16,496 nt of DNA from Deltaproteobacteria bacterium (GTDB lineage Bacteria > Desulfobacterota_B > Binatia > UBA9968). Location: positions 1-16,496 of the forward strand of contig JACPSF010000052.1 in the NCBI GenBank assembly GCA_016193385.1, read 5' to 3'. A program made the position numbers and the translations under genes. This document shows positions 1 through 6,173 of this stretch, piece by piece; positions within the stretch are counted from its first letter, which is position 1, and each line of letters opens with the position of its first letter. The notes beneath the pieces are model-generated. The model was not told the origin of the DNA and made no database searches. It saw only the letters and a list, made by a program, of their open reading frames with translations.

Positions 1-191
1 TGGGGCTATCTCCGCAATCTCTTTCTCAGTTCGCTGACTGTCACCCGGCACTTGAAGGCCTTGCGGCCGTTGATGAAAAGACCAAAACTTCAAGCGCGTC
101 TTCCCAAAGGAAGGTCAATGCCCCGCTCGACAACGGAGCATCTCGAGAGCGGAAGACGACGCGATGTTCAGGAGAAAATCTTGCCTCGCGG
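1..191. other. No assignable gene
   Basis: One plus-strand frame is open from the window edge to a TAA at 193-195 (about 64 codons) and could be the 3' end of a gene that starts outside the window. The translation is rich in Arg, Lys and Leu and matches no family I recognise. It would overlap the end of the convergent MFS gene by a few bases. I see no RNA gene and no clear terminator hairpin here. Confidence 0.3.
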
Positions 192-1652
192 CTAACGCAG
201 TCGAACGCTCGAAGCCAGAGCGCCGCCGAGAGACAGAATTCCCGCGGTCATGCAGGTATACCGATACCCCCGAAAGAACGCTGCCAGCGCAATCGAATCC
301 CCCTTCACCGAAGCCGCGTCGCCCAAGCTCTGGAGGGAAATATGACCGGTGGCCGCCAAAAGGCTCGCGCTGATAATCGCGGTTGCAAGCGCGGCCCCGA
401 CCGATACCCCCACGCTGCGCACGATCGACAGGAACGCCGAGCCGACTCCGAGCCGGTTTGAAGGAATGGAGCTCATCAAGGAATTGTTGTTCGGCGTCTG
501 AAAAAGACCGAGGCCGATCCCGAGAAGACTCATCCTCGAGACGATACCGAGCGGGGTAGCGCCGGCCTGGAGAAAGGCCAAGCTGAAGAACGCGGCGCCC
601 ATCACGGCCAACCCGGCCGAGCAGAGAAACCTGGAGCCGATCCGGTCCGACGCCGACCCGCTAAAAGGAGAAAGCAGCGCGAGCGCGACGGTCGTCGGCG
701 TCATCAAGAGACCCGCTCGCATAGGATCCAAGGCCAATCCGAGCTGAAGGAAAAAGGGCATGACCAGCTGGTTCATGCTGACCACGACAAAAGTAGCGAG
801 ACGCGCGACGTTGCCGGCGGCGAAAGCGCGGATTCGAAAGAGCTTCAAGTCGAGCAGCGGAAAACGGCTCCGCCCCTCCCACCAGACAAAAAAGCCAAAG
901 CCGAGAACGGCGAGGAGAAACTCCAGTCTCACCGTGGGAGTCGCCCACACCCCTCTCTGTCCCGTCGTCAGCGCGAGAAGAAGGGCGAAGAGACCGATAG
1001 TGAAGGCAGCGGCGCCGCCCCAATCGAAAGGCTCTTTTTTGGCGGGACCCGGGAGAAGCTCCCTTTCCTCGCGCAGGATGAACCGGGCGGCGAGAAATCC
1101 CAGCGTCCCCAAAAGCGCCGTGACATAAAAGATGAAGCGCCAACCCAGCGTATAGGTAATCAATCCGCCGATCACGGGCCCGAGCGTATAACCGATCGCC
1201 GAGATCGCGCCCCCGGAAAGGCCCATCGCGCGTCCTCGCTCCTCGGGCGGGAATAGTGCCGCCACCATAGCGAAGCTGTTCGCCATGATCAGCGCTCCGC
1301 CTACCCCCTGGAGCGCGCGAAAAAGAATCAGCTGGGGCGGTCCCTGGGAAAAACCGGCCAGCAGGGCGGAGACACTGTAGACGAAAAAGCCTGCGCTGAA
1401 CACTTTTTGCCGGCCGGCCAGATCCGCCAATCGGCCGCAGGGCAGATAAAGCGCGCCGGTGACCAGAGCGTAGATCAAAGCGATCCAGCCGGTCAGAGCC
1501 ACGTCGGCGTTGAACTCCGTGATGATCGCCGGAAGGCTGATGCTGAGGAGGCCGGAGTCCACGGTCGTCATGAAGACGCCTACGCCGATCACGCCCAGGG
1601 ACCACCAACGGTAGTTCGGGCCGAAAATCGTCTTTTGGAGAAGATTCCTCAT
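192..1652 (-). CDS. MFS transporter, DHA2 (14-TM drug:H+ antiporter) family
   Basis: Predicted inner-membrane exporter of small hydrophobic compounds driven by the proton gradient. Seen: about 486 residues with around 14 hydrophobic segments; an N-terminal segment ending in TTVDSGLLSISLPAI, which resembles motif D1 of the EmrB/QacA group; motif A (GRLADLAGRQK, residues 73-83 counted from the chosen ATG); and motif C (LGPVIGG) in TM5, the mark of antiporters. Length fits the DHA2 family (about 450-550). The ATG at 1652 was chosen over an upstream in-frame GTG at 1664. An AT-rich TTTATT at 1670-1665 could be a -10 box, which would place the GTG almost inside the promoter. No Shine-Dalgarno is visible before either start. 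The gene is divergent from the THEP1 gene. Substrate cannot be told from sequence; no membrane-fusion partner is adjacent. Confidence 0.9.
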   Translation of the reverse strand: MRNLLQKTIFGPNYRWWSLGVIGVGVFMTTVDSGLLSISLPAIITEFNADVALTGWIALIYALVTGALYLPCGRLADLAGRQKVFSAGFFVYSVSALLAGFSQGPPQLILFRALQGVGGALIMANSFAMVAALFPPEERGRAMGLSGGAISAIGYTLGPVIGGLITYTLGWRFIFYVTALLGTLGFLAARFILREERELLPGPAKKEPFDWGGAAAFTIGLFALLLALTTGQRGVWATPTVRLEFLLAVLGFGFFVWWEGRSRFPLLDLKLFRIRAFAAGNVARLATFVVVSMNQLVMPFFLQLGLALDPMRAGLLMTPTTVALALLSPFSGSASDRIGSRFLCSAGLAVMGAAFFSLAFLQAGATPLGIVSRMSLLGIGLGLFQTPNNNSLMSSIPSNRLGVGSAFLSIVRSVGVSVGAALATAIISASLLAATGHISLQSLGDAASVKGDSIALAAFFRGYRYTCMTAGILSLGGALASSVRLR

Positions 1653-1775
1653 TGCCGTGACCACAATAAAATGCCATATAACTTACGCCAAAAGGCGCCG
1701 GATGTGAATCCGCAGGCTCGGAAAAATTCGCCGCCAGGTGGCGACCACCGCGACCGGCCGGCTATAATGACGTCG
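1653..1775. promoter_or_regulatory. Divergent promoter region between MFS and THEP1 genes
   Basis: The short gap between the divergent starts must hold both promoters. On the plus strand a perfect TATAAT lies at 1763-1768, seven bases before the ATG at 1776, with no good -35 hexamer at the usual spacing. On the minus strand TTTATT at 1670-1665 is the best -10 candidate for the MFS gene. Neither start has a Shine-Dalgarno, so leaderless transcripts are possible. These are motif matches only. Confidence 0.4.
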
Positions 1776-2312
1776 ATGAGATTGCTTCTCACCGGTTTAC
1801 CGGGCATCGGCAAAACCACGGTGATTCGCGCCACGCTCGAGAATTTAGGCGACATCCGCTGCGCCGGATTCTACACCGAAGAAAAACGCCACGGCGGGCA
1901 GAGAACCGGCTTTCGAATCATCACGCTGGACGGCCAGGAAGGAACGCTCGCATCCATCGACCTGGGGAAACCGCCGACCGTGGGCCGGTATACGGTGCAC
2001 ATCGAAGAGTTCGAGCGGCTCGCGCTACCGTCGATCGATCCCGAGATAACGCCGGCGGATCTTTACGTCGTCGACGAAATCGGCAAAATGGAGCTGCTAT
2101 CACGGCGATTCCGCGACAAGCTCGTCGACCTTCTCGCGCGGCCGGTGAACCTGCTGGCCACGATCGCCAAAAAAGGAAAGGGGTTCATCGAACAGATCAA
2201 GGGAAGGAACGACATCGAGCTGATCGAAGTAACCCGGGAAAACCGCGACAAGCTCCCGGGTCAGATCGCCGCGAGAATCTTGCAAGAGAGTTGGGGTAAA
2301 GGATCTGCCTGA
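1776..2312 (+). CDS. Nucleoside-triphosphatase, THEP1 family
   Basis: Cytoplasmic P-loop NTPase that hydrolyses nucleoside triphosphates to diphosphates; the physiological role of the family is unclear. Seen, numbered from the ATG at 1776: Walker A GLPGIGKTT at residues 7-15 at the very N-terminus, the family-typical stretch GFYTEEKRHGGQRTGF at 31-46, and Walker B with the signature VVDEIGKMELLS at 98-109 (D100, E101). At 178 residues it has the normal family length. An in-frame ATG three codons upstream (1767) lies inside a TATAAT box, so the 1776 start is preferred; a longer open frame reaching back to 1407 runs antisense through the MFS gene and is not believed. The next 400 bases downstream are repeats, so it is probably transcribed alone. 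Confidence 0.9.
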   Translation: MRLLLTGLPGIGKTTVIRATLENLGDIRCAGFYTEEKRHGGQRTGFRIITLDGQEGTLASIDLGKPPTVGRYTVHIEEFERLALPSIDPEITPADLYVVDEIGKMELLSRRFRDKLVDLLARPVNLLATIAKKGKGFIEQIKGRNDIELIEVTRENRDKLPGQIAARILQESWGKGSA

Positions 2313-2508
2313 GTATAAATCGGACTGTGGTTCGACAAGCTGCTCACCATCCTGAGGGGACTCGAAGGAAGGACGGGAGCCCGATTCTCTATCAGATGGA
2401 TTGGTTTGTCTGTGGAGGATTGGGCTTTTTGTTTGTGAAGGAACTTTATGTGGCACTCGATCAGGGGCATATCGGCCAAGGCGCGTTAAAAAAGAAAAGG
2501 GTCAAAAA
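2313..2508. repeat. Intergenic region with a degenerate TTCGACAAGC-type inverted repeat
   Basis: At about 2326-2370 the sequence reads GTGGTTCGACAAGC, then GCTCACCATCCTGAG, then ACTCGAAGGA. This resembles a decayed copy of the widespread intergenic palindrome whose usual form pairs TTCGACAAGCTCA with TGAGCTTGTCGAA; here only TTCGA and TCGAA still pair cleanly. The rest of the stretch is AT-richer than the neighbouring genes, ends in an A-rich run at 2488-2498, and shows no convincing gene on either strand. Confidence 0.4.
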
Positions 2509-2598
2509 GGGGTCAAAAAGGGGTCAAGACTGCCCTTGGCTCATTAGGGTTGAAGGGGTCAAAAAGGGGTCAAGACTGCCCTTGGCTCATTAGGGTTG
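2509..2598. repeat. Two perfect 44-bp direct repeats (GGGGTCA type)
   Basis: Unit 1 (2509-2552) and unit 2 (2555-2598) are identical over 44 bases and are separated by two bases, a 46-bp period. Each unit contains GGGGTCAAAAA, then GGGGTCAAGACTG, then CCCTTGGCTCATTAGGG. A further partial GGGTCAAAAA lies just upstream at 2499. There are only two full units and almost no spacer, so this is not a CRISPR array. GGGGTCAAGNCTG motifs recur between genes in many environmental genomes, probably as non-autonomous hairpin or REP-like elements; that link is from memory, not a search. Confidence 0.75.
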
Positions 2599-2639
2599 GT
2601 TCGGGAGAAAGTCTGTTCAGAAGAAAGGAGTCTTTCTTT

Positions 2640-2729
2640 GGATCAGCCGCGAGCAACCCGGAGCGGAAAGCCCGCCTTCAACATGACATCGAAGCCGCCG
2701 GCCGCCAGATCGACCAACTCGTCTACGAA
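2640..2729 (+). pseudogene. Decayed C-terminal tail of a restriction-modification methylase (copy 1)
   Basis: Plus-strand reading gives ERKARLQHDIEAAGRQID followed by QLVYE. This matches the pattern of the extreme C-terminus of large Eco57I/TaqI-type class I restriction-modification DNA methyltransferases, typically (E/D)xQIDxLVYELYGLTEEE. Here homology stops right after VYE, so the YELYGL ending is lost. No methylase body lies upstream: the preceding bases are the 44-bp repeats. It is about 90 bases long and nearly identical to a second copy at 3525-3613. The family assignment is from recognised motif wording, not an alignment. Confidence 0.5.
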
Positions 2730-2757
2730 TCCGCCATTCTTGCGAACACCCGCGCTC

Positions 2758-3015
2758 TCACACTGCCCGCCGAACGTGACGCTCACGAACTTTCAGCGCA
2801 AACTCGTGAAGCTCTGCCCCATGCTCGCGGATATATTTCTCTACGGCCGGCTCCGTCTCAACCGGATAGGCGGCAATCATCCGAACCTCGTCAATTAGGC
2901 GTTGCTCGAATTCTTTACGCTCGGTGGACGTGAAGAGCTCCAGCTCGGACTCCGCAATCAGGTTCTCCAGCGTCTTCGCTATCGAATCCTGTACGAACCA
3001 ACCTTTCTTAAGCAT
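2758..3015 (-). CDS. Small hypothetical protein (85 aa)
   Basis: Not recognised. The ATG at 3015 has a Shine-Dalgarno GAGGT at 3025-3021, five bases upstream, which is the best reason to believe the gene. The product is a short, charged, mostly helical protein without signal peptide or membrane segment. It starts with a hydrophobic MLKKGWFVQDSIAKTL and ends in an Arg-rich tail (RERHVRRAV). The stop lies just past the 3' side of the methylase-tail fragment on the opposite strand, so the C-terminus may have been re-cut by the rearrangement. It begins 14 bases after the stop of the next minus-strand ORF (3029-3460), which suggests co-transcription. Confidence 0.5.
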   Translation of the reverse strand: MLKKGWFVQDSIAKTLENLIAESELELFTSTERKEFEQRLIDEVRMIAAYPVETEPAVEKYIREHGAELHEFALKVRERHVRRAV

Positions 3016-3028
3016 GTTTTACCTCGCC

Positions 3029-3460
3029 TCAGAAAAACCCAACAAGGCCATTGTAAACTGAAAAGCCGGGCAAGTTCAAGAATCCGAGGACTCGAATCGG
3101 GATATAAGCGAGGGCCTGCCCCGGCATCTTCATGATCGCGTAGTCAGCCTTTTGGGGTAGCCAGATTGGCACCCTCACGACCCGTTGTGCTTCCACTTTA
3201 AATATGACGAGCGGATCTGAGCGCCAACGGGCAGGAACCATGTCGATGTAGTAGGCCCAAGCGGCGGACCCATGCCTGCTGTAGTCTATGCACAGGCCGT
3301 TCGCCATAATATCGGGCGCTATACGAGCCGCTTCGCTGGAGTCGCCTTTGCCAATCCTATGGCAACCCGTTACATGAGCCACATCGACCCCTCCCCAACG
3401 AGAAGGTAGCACAGGTGGGCCAAACTGGAAATTAAACAGGCCCGGGCCTGATATTGCCAT
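3029..3460 (-). CDS. Possible hypothetical protein (143 aa)
   Basis: An open frame beginning MAISGPGLFNFQFGPPVLPS, with the ATG at 3460; a longer version would use a TTG at 3541 inside the duplicated methylase-tail fragment and is not preferred. The composition (many W, Y, F and a mixed hydrophobic pattern, ending in GLVGFF) looks more protein-like than most antisense frames, but no motif or family is recognised and no Shine-Dalgarno precedes the ATG. The Shine-Dalgarno of the 85-aa gene lies immediately after this stop, as in a two-gene operon. It could equally be a chance frame in non-coding or decayed sequence. Confidence 0.3.
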   Translation of the reverse strand: MAISGPGLFNFQFGPPVLPSRWGGVDVAHVTGCHRIGKGDSSEAARIAPDIMANGLCIDYSRHGSAAWAYYIDMVPARWRSDPLVIFKVEAQRVVRVPIWLPQKADYAIMKMPGQALAYIPIRVLGFLNLPGFSVYNGLVGFF

Positions 3461-3524
3461 GCGCCGGTCTAGGTCACCACAGGTCTTGGGTGGAGGATGG
3501 AAAAAGGGTTGGGAGTCATTATTT

Positions 3525-3643
3525 GGATCAGCCGCGAACAACCCGGAGCGGAAAGCCCGCCCTCAGCATGACATCGAAGCAACCGACCGCCAAATCTACA
3601 AACTGTTTATGAACTCTATGGGCTGTCGAAAGGCGAAGTTTAA
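3525..3643 (+). pseudogene. Decayed C-terminal tail of a restriction-modification methylase (copy 2, frameshifted)
   Basis: The first 90 bases repeat copy 1 (2640-2729) with scattered substitutions and a one-base deletion near 3605. Reading gives ERKARPQHDIEATDRQIYKL. After a one-base frame change it continues VYELYGLSKGEV and then TAA at 3641-3643. DRQIDxLVYELYGL is the classic ending of Eco57I/TaqI-type class I methyltransferase subunits, so this copy keeps the true C-terminus that copy 1 lost. No body of the enzyme is present in the window. Clearly non-functional. Confidence 0.55.
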
Positions 3644-3689
3644 ACCATCTCCCTCTTTTTTACCACGATTTCCTGTGTTACATGGGTAG

Positions 3690-3721
3690 CAGCCGGTCCA
3701 CACTTTTGGACCGCTGGGAGG
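3690..3721 (+). promoter_or_regulatory. Hairpin overlapping the ribosome binding site of the M20 gene
   Basis: CGGTCC (3694-3699) and GGACCG (3708-3713) pair around an 8-base loop (ACACTTTT). The stem extends by CAG (3690-3692) with CTG (3714-3716) across a single bulged C. The 3' arm touches the Shine-Dalgarno GGGAGG at 3716-3721. That Shine-Dalgarno sits six bases before the second of two tandem ATGs (3728) and only three before the first (3725), so it decides the start. The stem could limit ribosome access; there is no T-run after it, so it is not a terminator. Confidence 0.45.
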
Positions 3722-3727
3722 AAAATG

Positions 3728-4996
3728 ATGAGATCTCTAGGAAGAGAAGAAGAGAAGGTTTTGCAACGGATCGATGAGAAGGAGCTGGTCGACCTGGCGC
3801 TCGCGATGGGGAATATTACCGCTCCCTCGGGGTACGAGCAACCTATGGCCGATTTTGTACTTGAGTGGCTAAGGACGAACGGCTTCGACAACTCCTTCCA
3901 ACAGCAGGTAGCCGAGGGAAGGTCCAATACGATCGGCGTCCTGCGCGGCCGCGGCGGGGGGAAGAGTCTCATCTTCAACAGCCATATGGATTCGGAACAG
4001 GGGATGCCGGTGCGTGTGGGCGAGGCACTGCCGTCCGGCCCGCGCGCCTGGATCGATGAGAAGAGGAGGATTTTCGGCAAGGCGGTGCAGAATGACCGCG
4101 GTCCCATGGCCGCCTTTATGATCGCGACCAAAGCTATCCGGCAAAGCGGCATTCCGCTTCGGGGCGACATCATCATGAGCATGGTGGTGGGAGAGATCGG
4201 CATGGGGCCGGTTGATGAGTTTCAAGGGTCCAAATATATCGGGAAGGGATACGGGAGCCGCCACGCCGTCGCGCATGGGATCCACGCCGATTATGCCCTG
4301 GTGGCGGAGACCACCGATTTCGGCGTGACCTGGATCGAAGCGGGGGCCGCCTATTTCAAGGTAACTCTGCGCGGGCGGAGCTACTACACGCCGCGCTTGC
4401 CCGAGCGGGGGGCCCTCAAGGACAATCCCAATCCCATCATCAAAATGACGGCGGTGATTCACGCGATCGAAAAGTGGGCCGTGGAGTATGAGCGGAAATA
4501 CACGATCCAGTATCCGGTCGGAAAGATGGTTCCCAAGGTGAGCATCGGAGCGATCCGCGGGGGCGGGCCGTACAAGCCCAGCACGAGCCCGGAAAGCTGC
4601 AGCATCTATGTCGACGTTCGCGTGCCGCCGCCCGTGGACTTCGTCACGGTGGAGCGGGAGCTCAGGGAAGCGGTGCTTTCCCAGGGGTTGGGCGGGGAGG
4701 TGGAGTGCTTCATGTCGCGAAGGGGCTATGAGGGGAAAAACGTCCAGCCGCTCGTCGACGCCATCCGCGGCGCCCACGAGAAGGTCCGCGGGAGCGAGCC
4801 TCCTCCCGTGGACACGCCCGAAACCAGCATGTGGAGGGACATCAATGTCTTCAACGAAGTCGGCATCGCGGCAGCGACTTTCGGGATGCCGCGAAAGAGC
4901 GCCCCGGACGCCGAGGAAAGATTCGTGGAGATCAAAGACATCGTAGATGCGGCGAAGATGTACGCGCTCGTCGCGCTCGAGATCTGCGGCTCCTGA
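3728..4996 (+). CDS. M20-family metallopeptidase / amidohydrolase
   Basis: Cytoplasmic hydrolase of the ArgE/DapE/CPG2 superfamily, expected to cleave an amide bond in an N-acyl amino acid, peptide or similar. 422 residues, a normal length. Seen, numbered from the ATG at 3728: FNSHMDS with H86 and D88 (first metal ligand and its partner Asp), NDRGPMAA with the bridging-type D123, VVGEIGMG with E156, LVAETTDFG with E194, and an MWRDINVF segment near 366-373 where the family usually has SDA. Two features are odd. The usual EE pair (general base plus metal ligand) is reduced to GE at 155-156. The C-terminal metal-binding His, expected in a (G/A)H(S/T)xDE context, is replaced in KSAPDAEERF (390-399). 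It could be a divergent subfamily with a different metal site rather than a dead enzyme, since the rest is intact. The start is set by GGGAGG at 3716-3721. Its stop directly abuts the stop of the convergent operon. Confidence 0.85.
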   Translation: MRSLGREEEKVLQRIDEKELVDLALAMGNITAPSGYEQPMADFVLEWLRTNGFDNSFQQQVAEGRSNTIGVLRGRGGGKSLIFNSHMDSEQGMPVRVGEALPSGPRAWIDEKRRIFGKAVQNDRGPMAAFMIATKAIRQSGIPLRGDIIMSMVVGEIGMGPVDEFQGSKYIGKGYGSRHAVAHGIHADYALVAETTDFGVTWIEAGAAYFKVTLRGRSYYTPRLPERGALKDNPNPIIKMTAVIHAIEKWAVEYERKYTIQYPVGKMVPKVSIGAIRGGGPYKPSTSPESCSIYVDVRVPPPVDFVTVERELREAVLSQGLGGEVECFMSRRGYEGKNVQPLVDAIRGAHEKVRGSEPPPVDTPETSMWRDINVFNEVGIAAATFGMPRKSAPDAEERFVEIKDIVDAAKMYALVALEICGS

Positions 4997-6154
4997 CTAT
5001 TTCTTCTCCGTACCCCCGAGCAGGCCCCGGAGCGCGGACCCTAGGGCCTCGGCGGCTTCCCCCGCCCCCTCCAGTCCCTTGCGCCCCAGGAATTCCAAGC
5101 CTCCCGCCACCCCCTTGATGCTCACGCCCAGAACTTCAGCCACGGCAGCGGCTATCCGCGTGGCCATCGCTTCGTTGAGGGAGAATCTCGGGTTTTGGAC
5201 GTCGCCTTTGATCGTAAAGCTCACCTCGATGGCATCCTCGTGATTCTTCAGGAATTGAATAATGGCAGTACGGGGTACTCCCATGAAGGTCTCGAGAAAA
5301 CCCCGAGAGGGTTCGAACTCGAGTTTTTTGAGCACGACCTTCCCGCTTCCATCCAGATAGTGGTTGCGAACGTCCGATTGTAGATCGAGATCCAGGGTCC
5401 CCCCGCTGACGCGCGCCTCCCCCGCCCGAATGAGATAAGGCTGAATCTTGACCAAGTCCACGGAGTCGAGAACGATTCGCGTCGAAGAGTCCCGCGCCAC
5501 AGATCTAAGCCATCCCGAAATTTTCACCCGCCCATCTCTGTGGATCCCCTTGATCACACCCCTGAGCTCAAATTGCATCCTTTCCCGCAGATCAGGCGCA
5601 TCGACGCCACGCACCACCGCTTCAATCCGCTCGAACCTGAGCTTCAATGGCGGGCGGGCCACCGTGGCATCGAAAAGCTCGATGATTCCGTCCCGTAAAA
5701 TGATTTCAGAGATCGAAACTGTGCGAGGAGTGGGGACGAGGCCGCCGCCACGCGCTTGCTTGACTTGCCCGGACTTTTCCAGAAGCGTGGGAATCAATCG
5801 GAGCCTCCCCCCGCTGCGCAAGATCGAGAGATAGGGTTTGTCTACGATGATCGAAGAAATGCGGACATGGTCCGTGAAAAGACTCCGGAGACTCGGCACG
5901 ATCTTGACGCGCTCGGATTGCAATATCCGGTCCGCAGGCCATCCGTGAGGACTCCGGATGCTGAGGCCCACGACCTCGACAAACGACCAGCGCACGTTTA
6001 ATGCCCCGATCTCGCTTCCGGGCCCCAGGGCCGCCGCCACCTTCTCCTTAAGCCGCTCAGTGGCAAGGCGATATCCGATGACGCCGCTGCTGAGAAGGAC
6101 AAGCACTAAAACGAGCAGAATAAAGCTCCAGCGTTTTAGTCGCGATTTAGCCAT
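4997..6154 (-). CDS. AsmA-like / DUF748-type membrane-anchored protein
   Basis: Predicted inner-membrane protein with one N-terminal transmembrane helix (residues about 10-28) and a large periplasmic part. The body is alternating beta-strand sequence, with phrases such as VRISSIIVDKPYLSIL, VSISEIILRDGIIELFD and a closing VSFTIKGDVQNPRFSL, typical of AsmA/TamB/DUF748 repeats. Relatives are proposed to move lipids between membranes or to support outer-membrane assembly. An Ala/Gly-rich amphipathic tail (LGRKGLEGAGEAAEAL) follows. The ATG at 6154 gives 385 residues and puts the TM helix at the N-terminus; the frame extends upstream to 6250 but that part overlaps the ABC gene and is basic and unstructured. 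It follows the ABC gene by 19 bases as the third gene of an operon. Specific function unknown. Confidence 0.75.
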   Translation of the reverse strand: MAKSRLKRWSFILLVLVLVLLSSGVIGYRLATERLKEKVAAALGPGSEIGALNVRWSFVEVVGLSIRSPHGWPADRILQSERVKIVPSLRSLFTDHVRISSIIVDKPYLSILRSGGRLRLIPTLLEKSGQVKQARGGGLVPTPRTVSISEIILRDGIIELFDATVARPPLKLRFERIEAVVRGVDAPDLRERMQFELRGVIKGIHRDGRVKISGWLRSVARDSSTRIVLDSVDLVKIQPYLIRAGEARVSGGTLDLDLQSDVRNHYLDGSGKVVLKKLEFEPSRGFLETFMGVPRTAIIQFLKNHEDAIEVSFTIKGDVQNPRFSLNEAMATRIAAAVAEVLGVSIKGVAGGLEFLGRKGLEGAGEAAEALGSALRGLLGGTEKK

Positions 6155-6173
6155 AGCGGGTTTCTGTTTCGGC

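Noticed and set aside
661..1677. Long Arg-rich open frame on the minus strand inside the MFS gene
   Set aside because: It is an out-of-frame shadow of the MFS gene in GC-rich DNA, and its composition (Arg, Gly, Ser, Pro) is typical of such shadows.
1407..1775. N-terminal extension of the THEP1 frame back to 1407
   Set aside because: It runs antisense through the MFS gene, is low-complexity and polar, and the Walker A motif belongs within the first 15 residues of this family.
2327..2593. 88-aa plus-strand open frame across the repeats
   Set aside because: It is made mostly of repeat sequence (the same peptide appears from both repeat units) and has no ribosome site or family resemblance.
2499..2598. 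CRISPR array
   Set aside because: Only two full repeat units with a 2-base gap, and no spacers or cas genes.
3461..3541. Longer version of the 143-aa ORF starting at a TTG
   Set aside because: The extra residues are antisense to the methylase-tail fragment and there is no ribosome site.
3690..3716. Rho-independent terminator before the M20 gene
   Set aside because: The T-run is in the loop, not after the stem, and the 3' arm reaches the ribosome site, so a regulatory leader is more likely.
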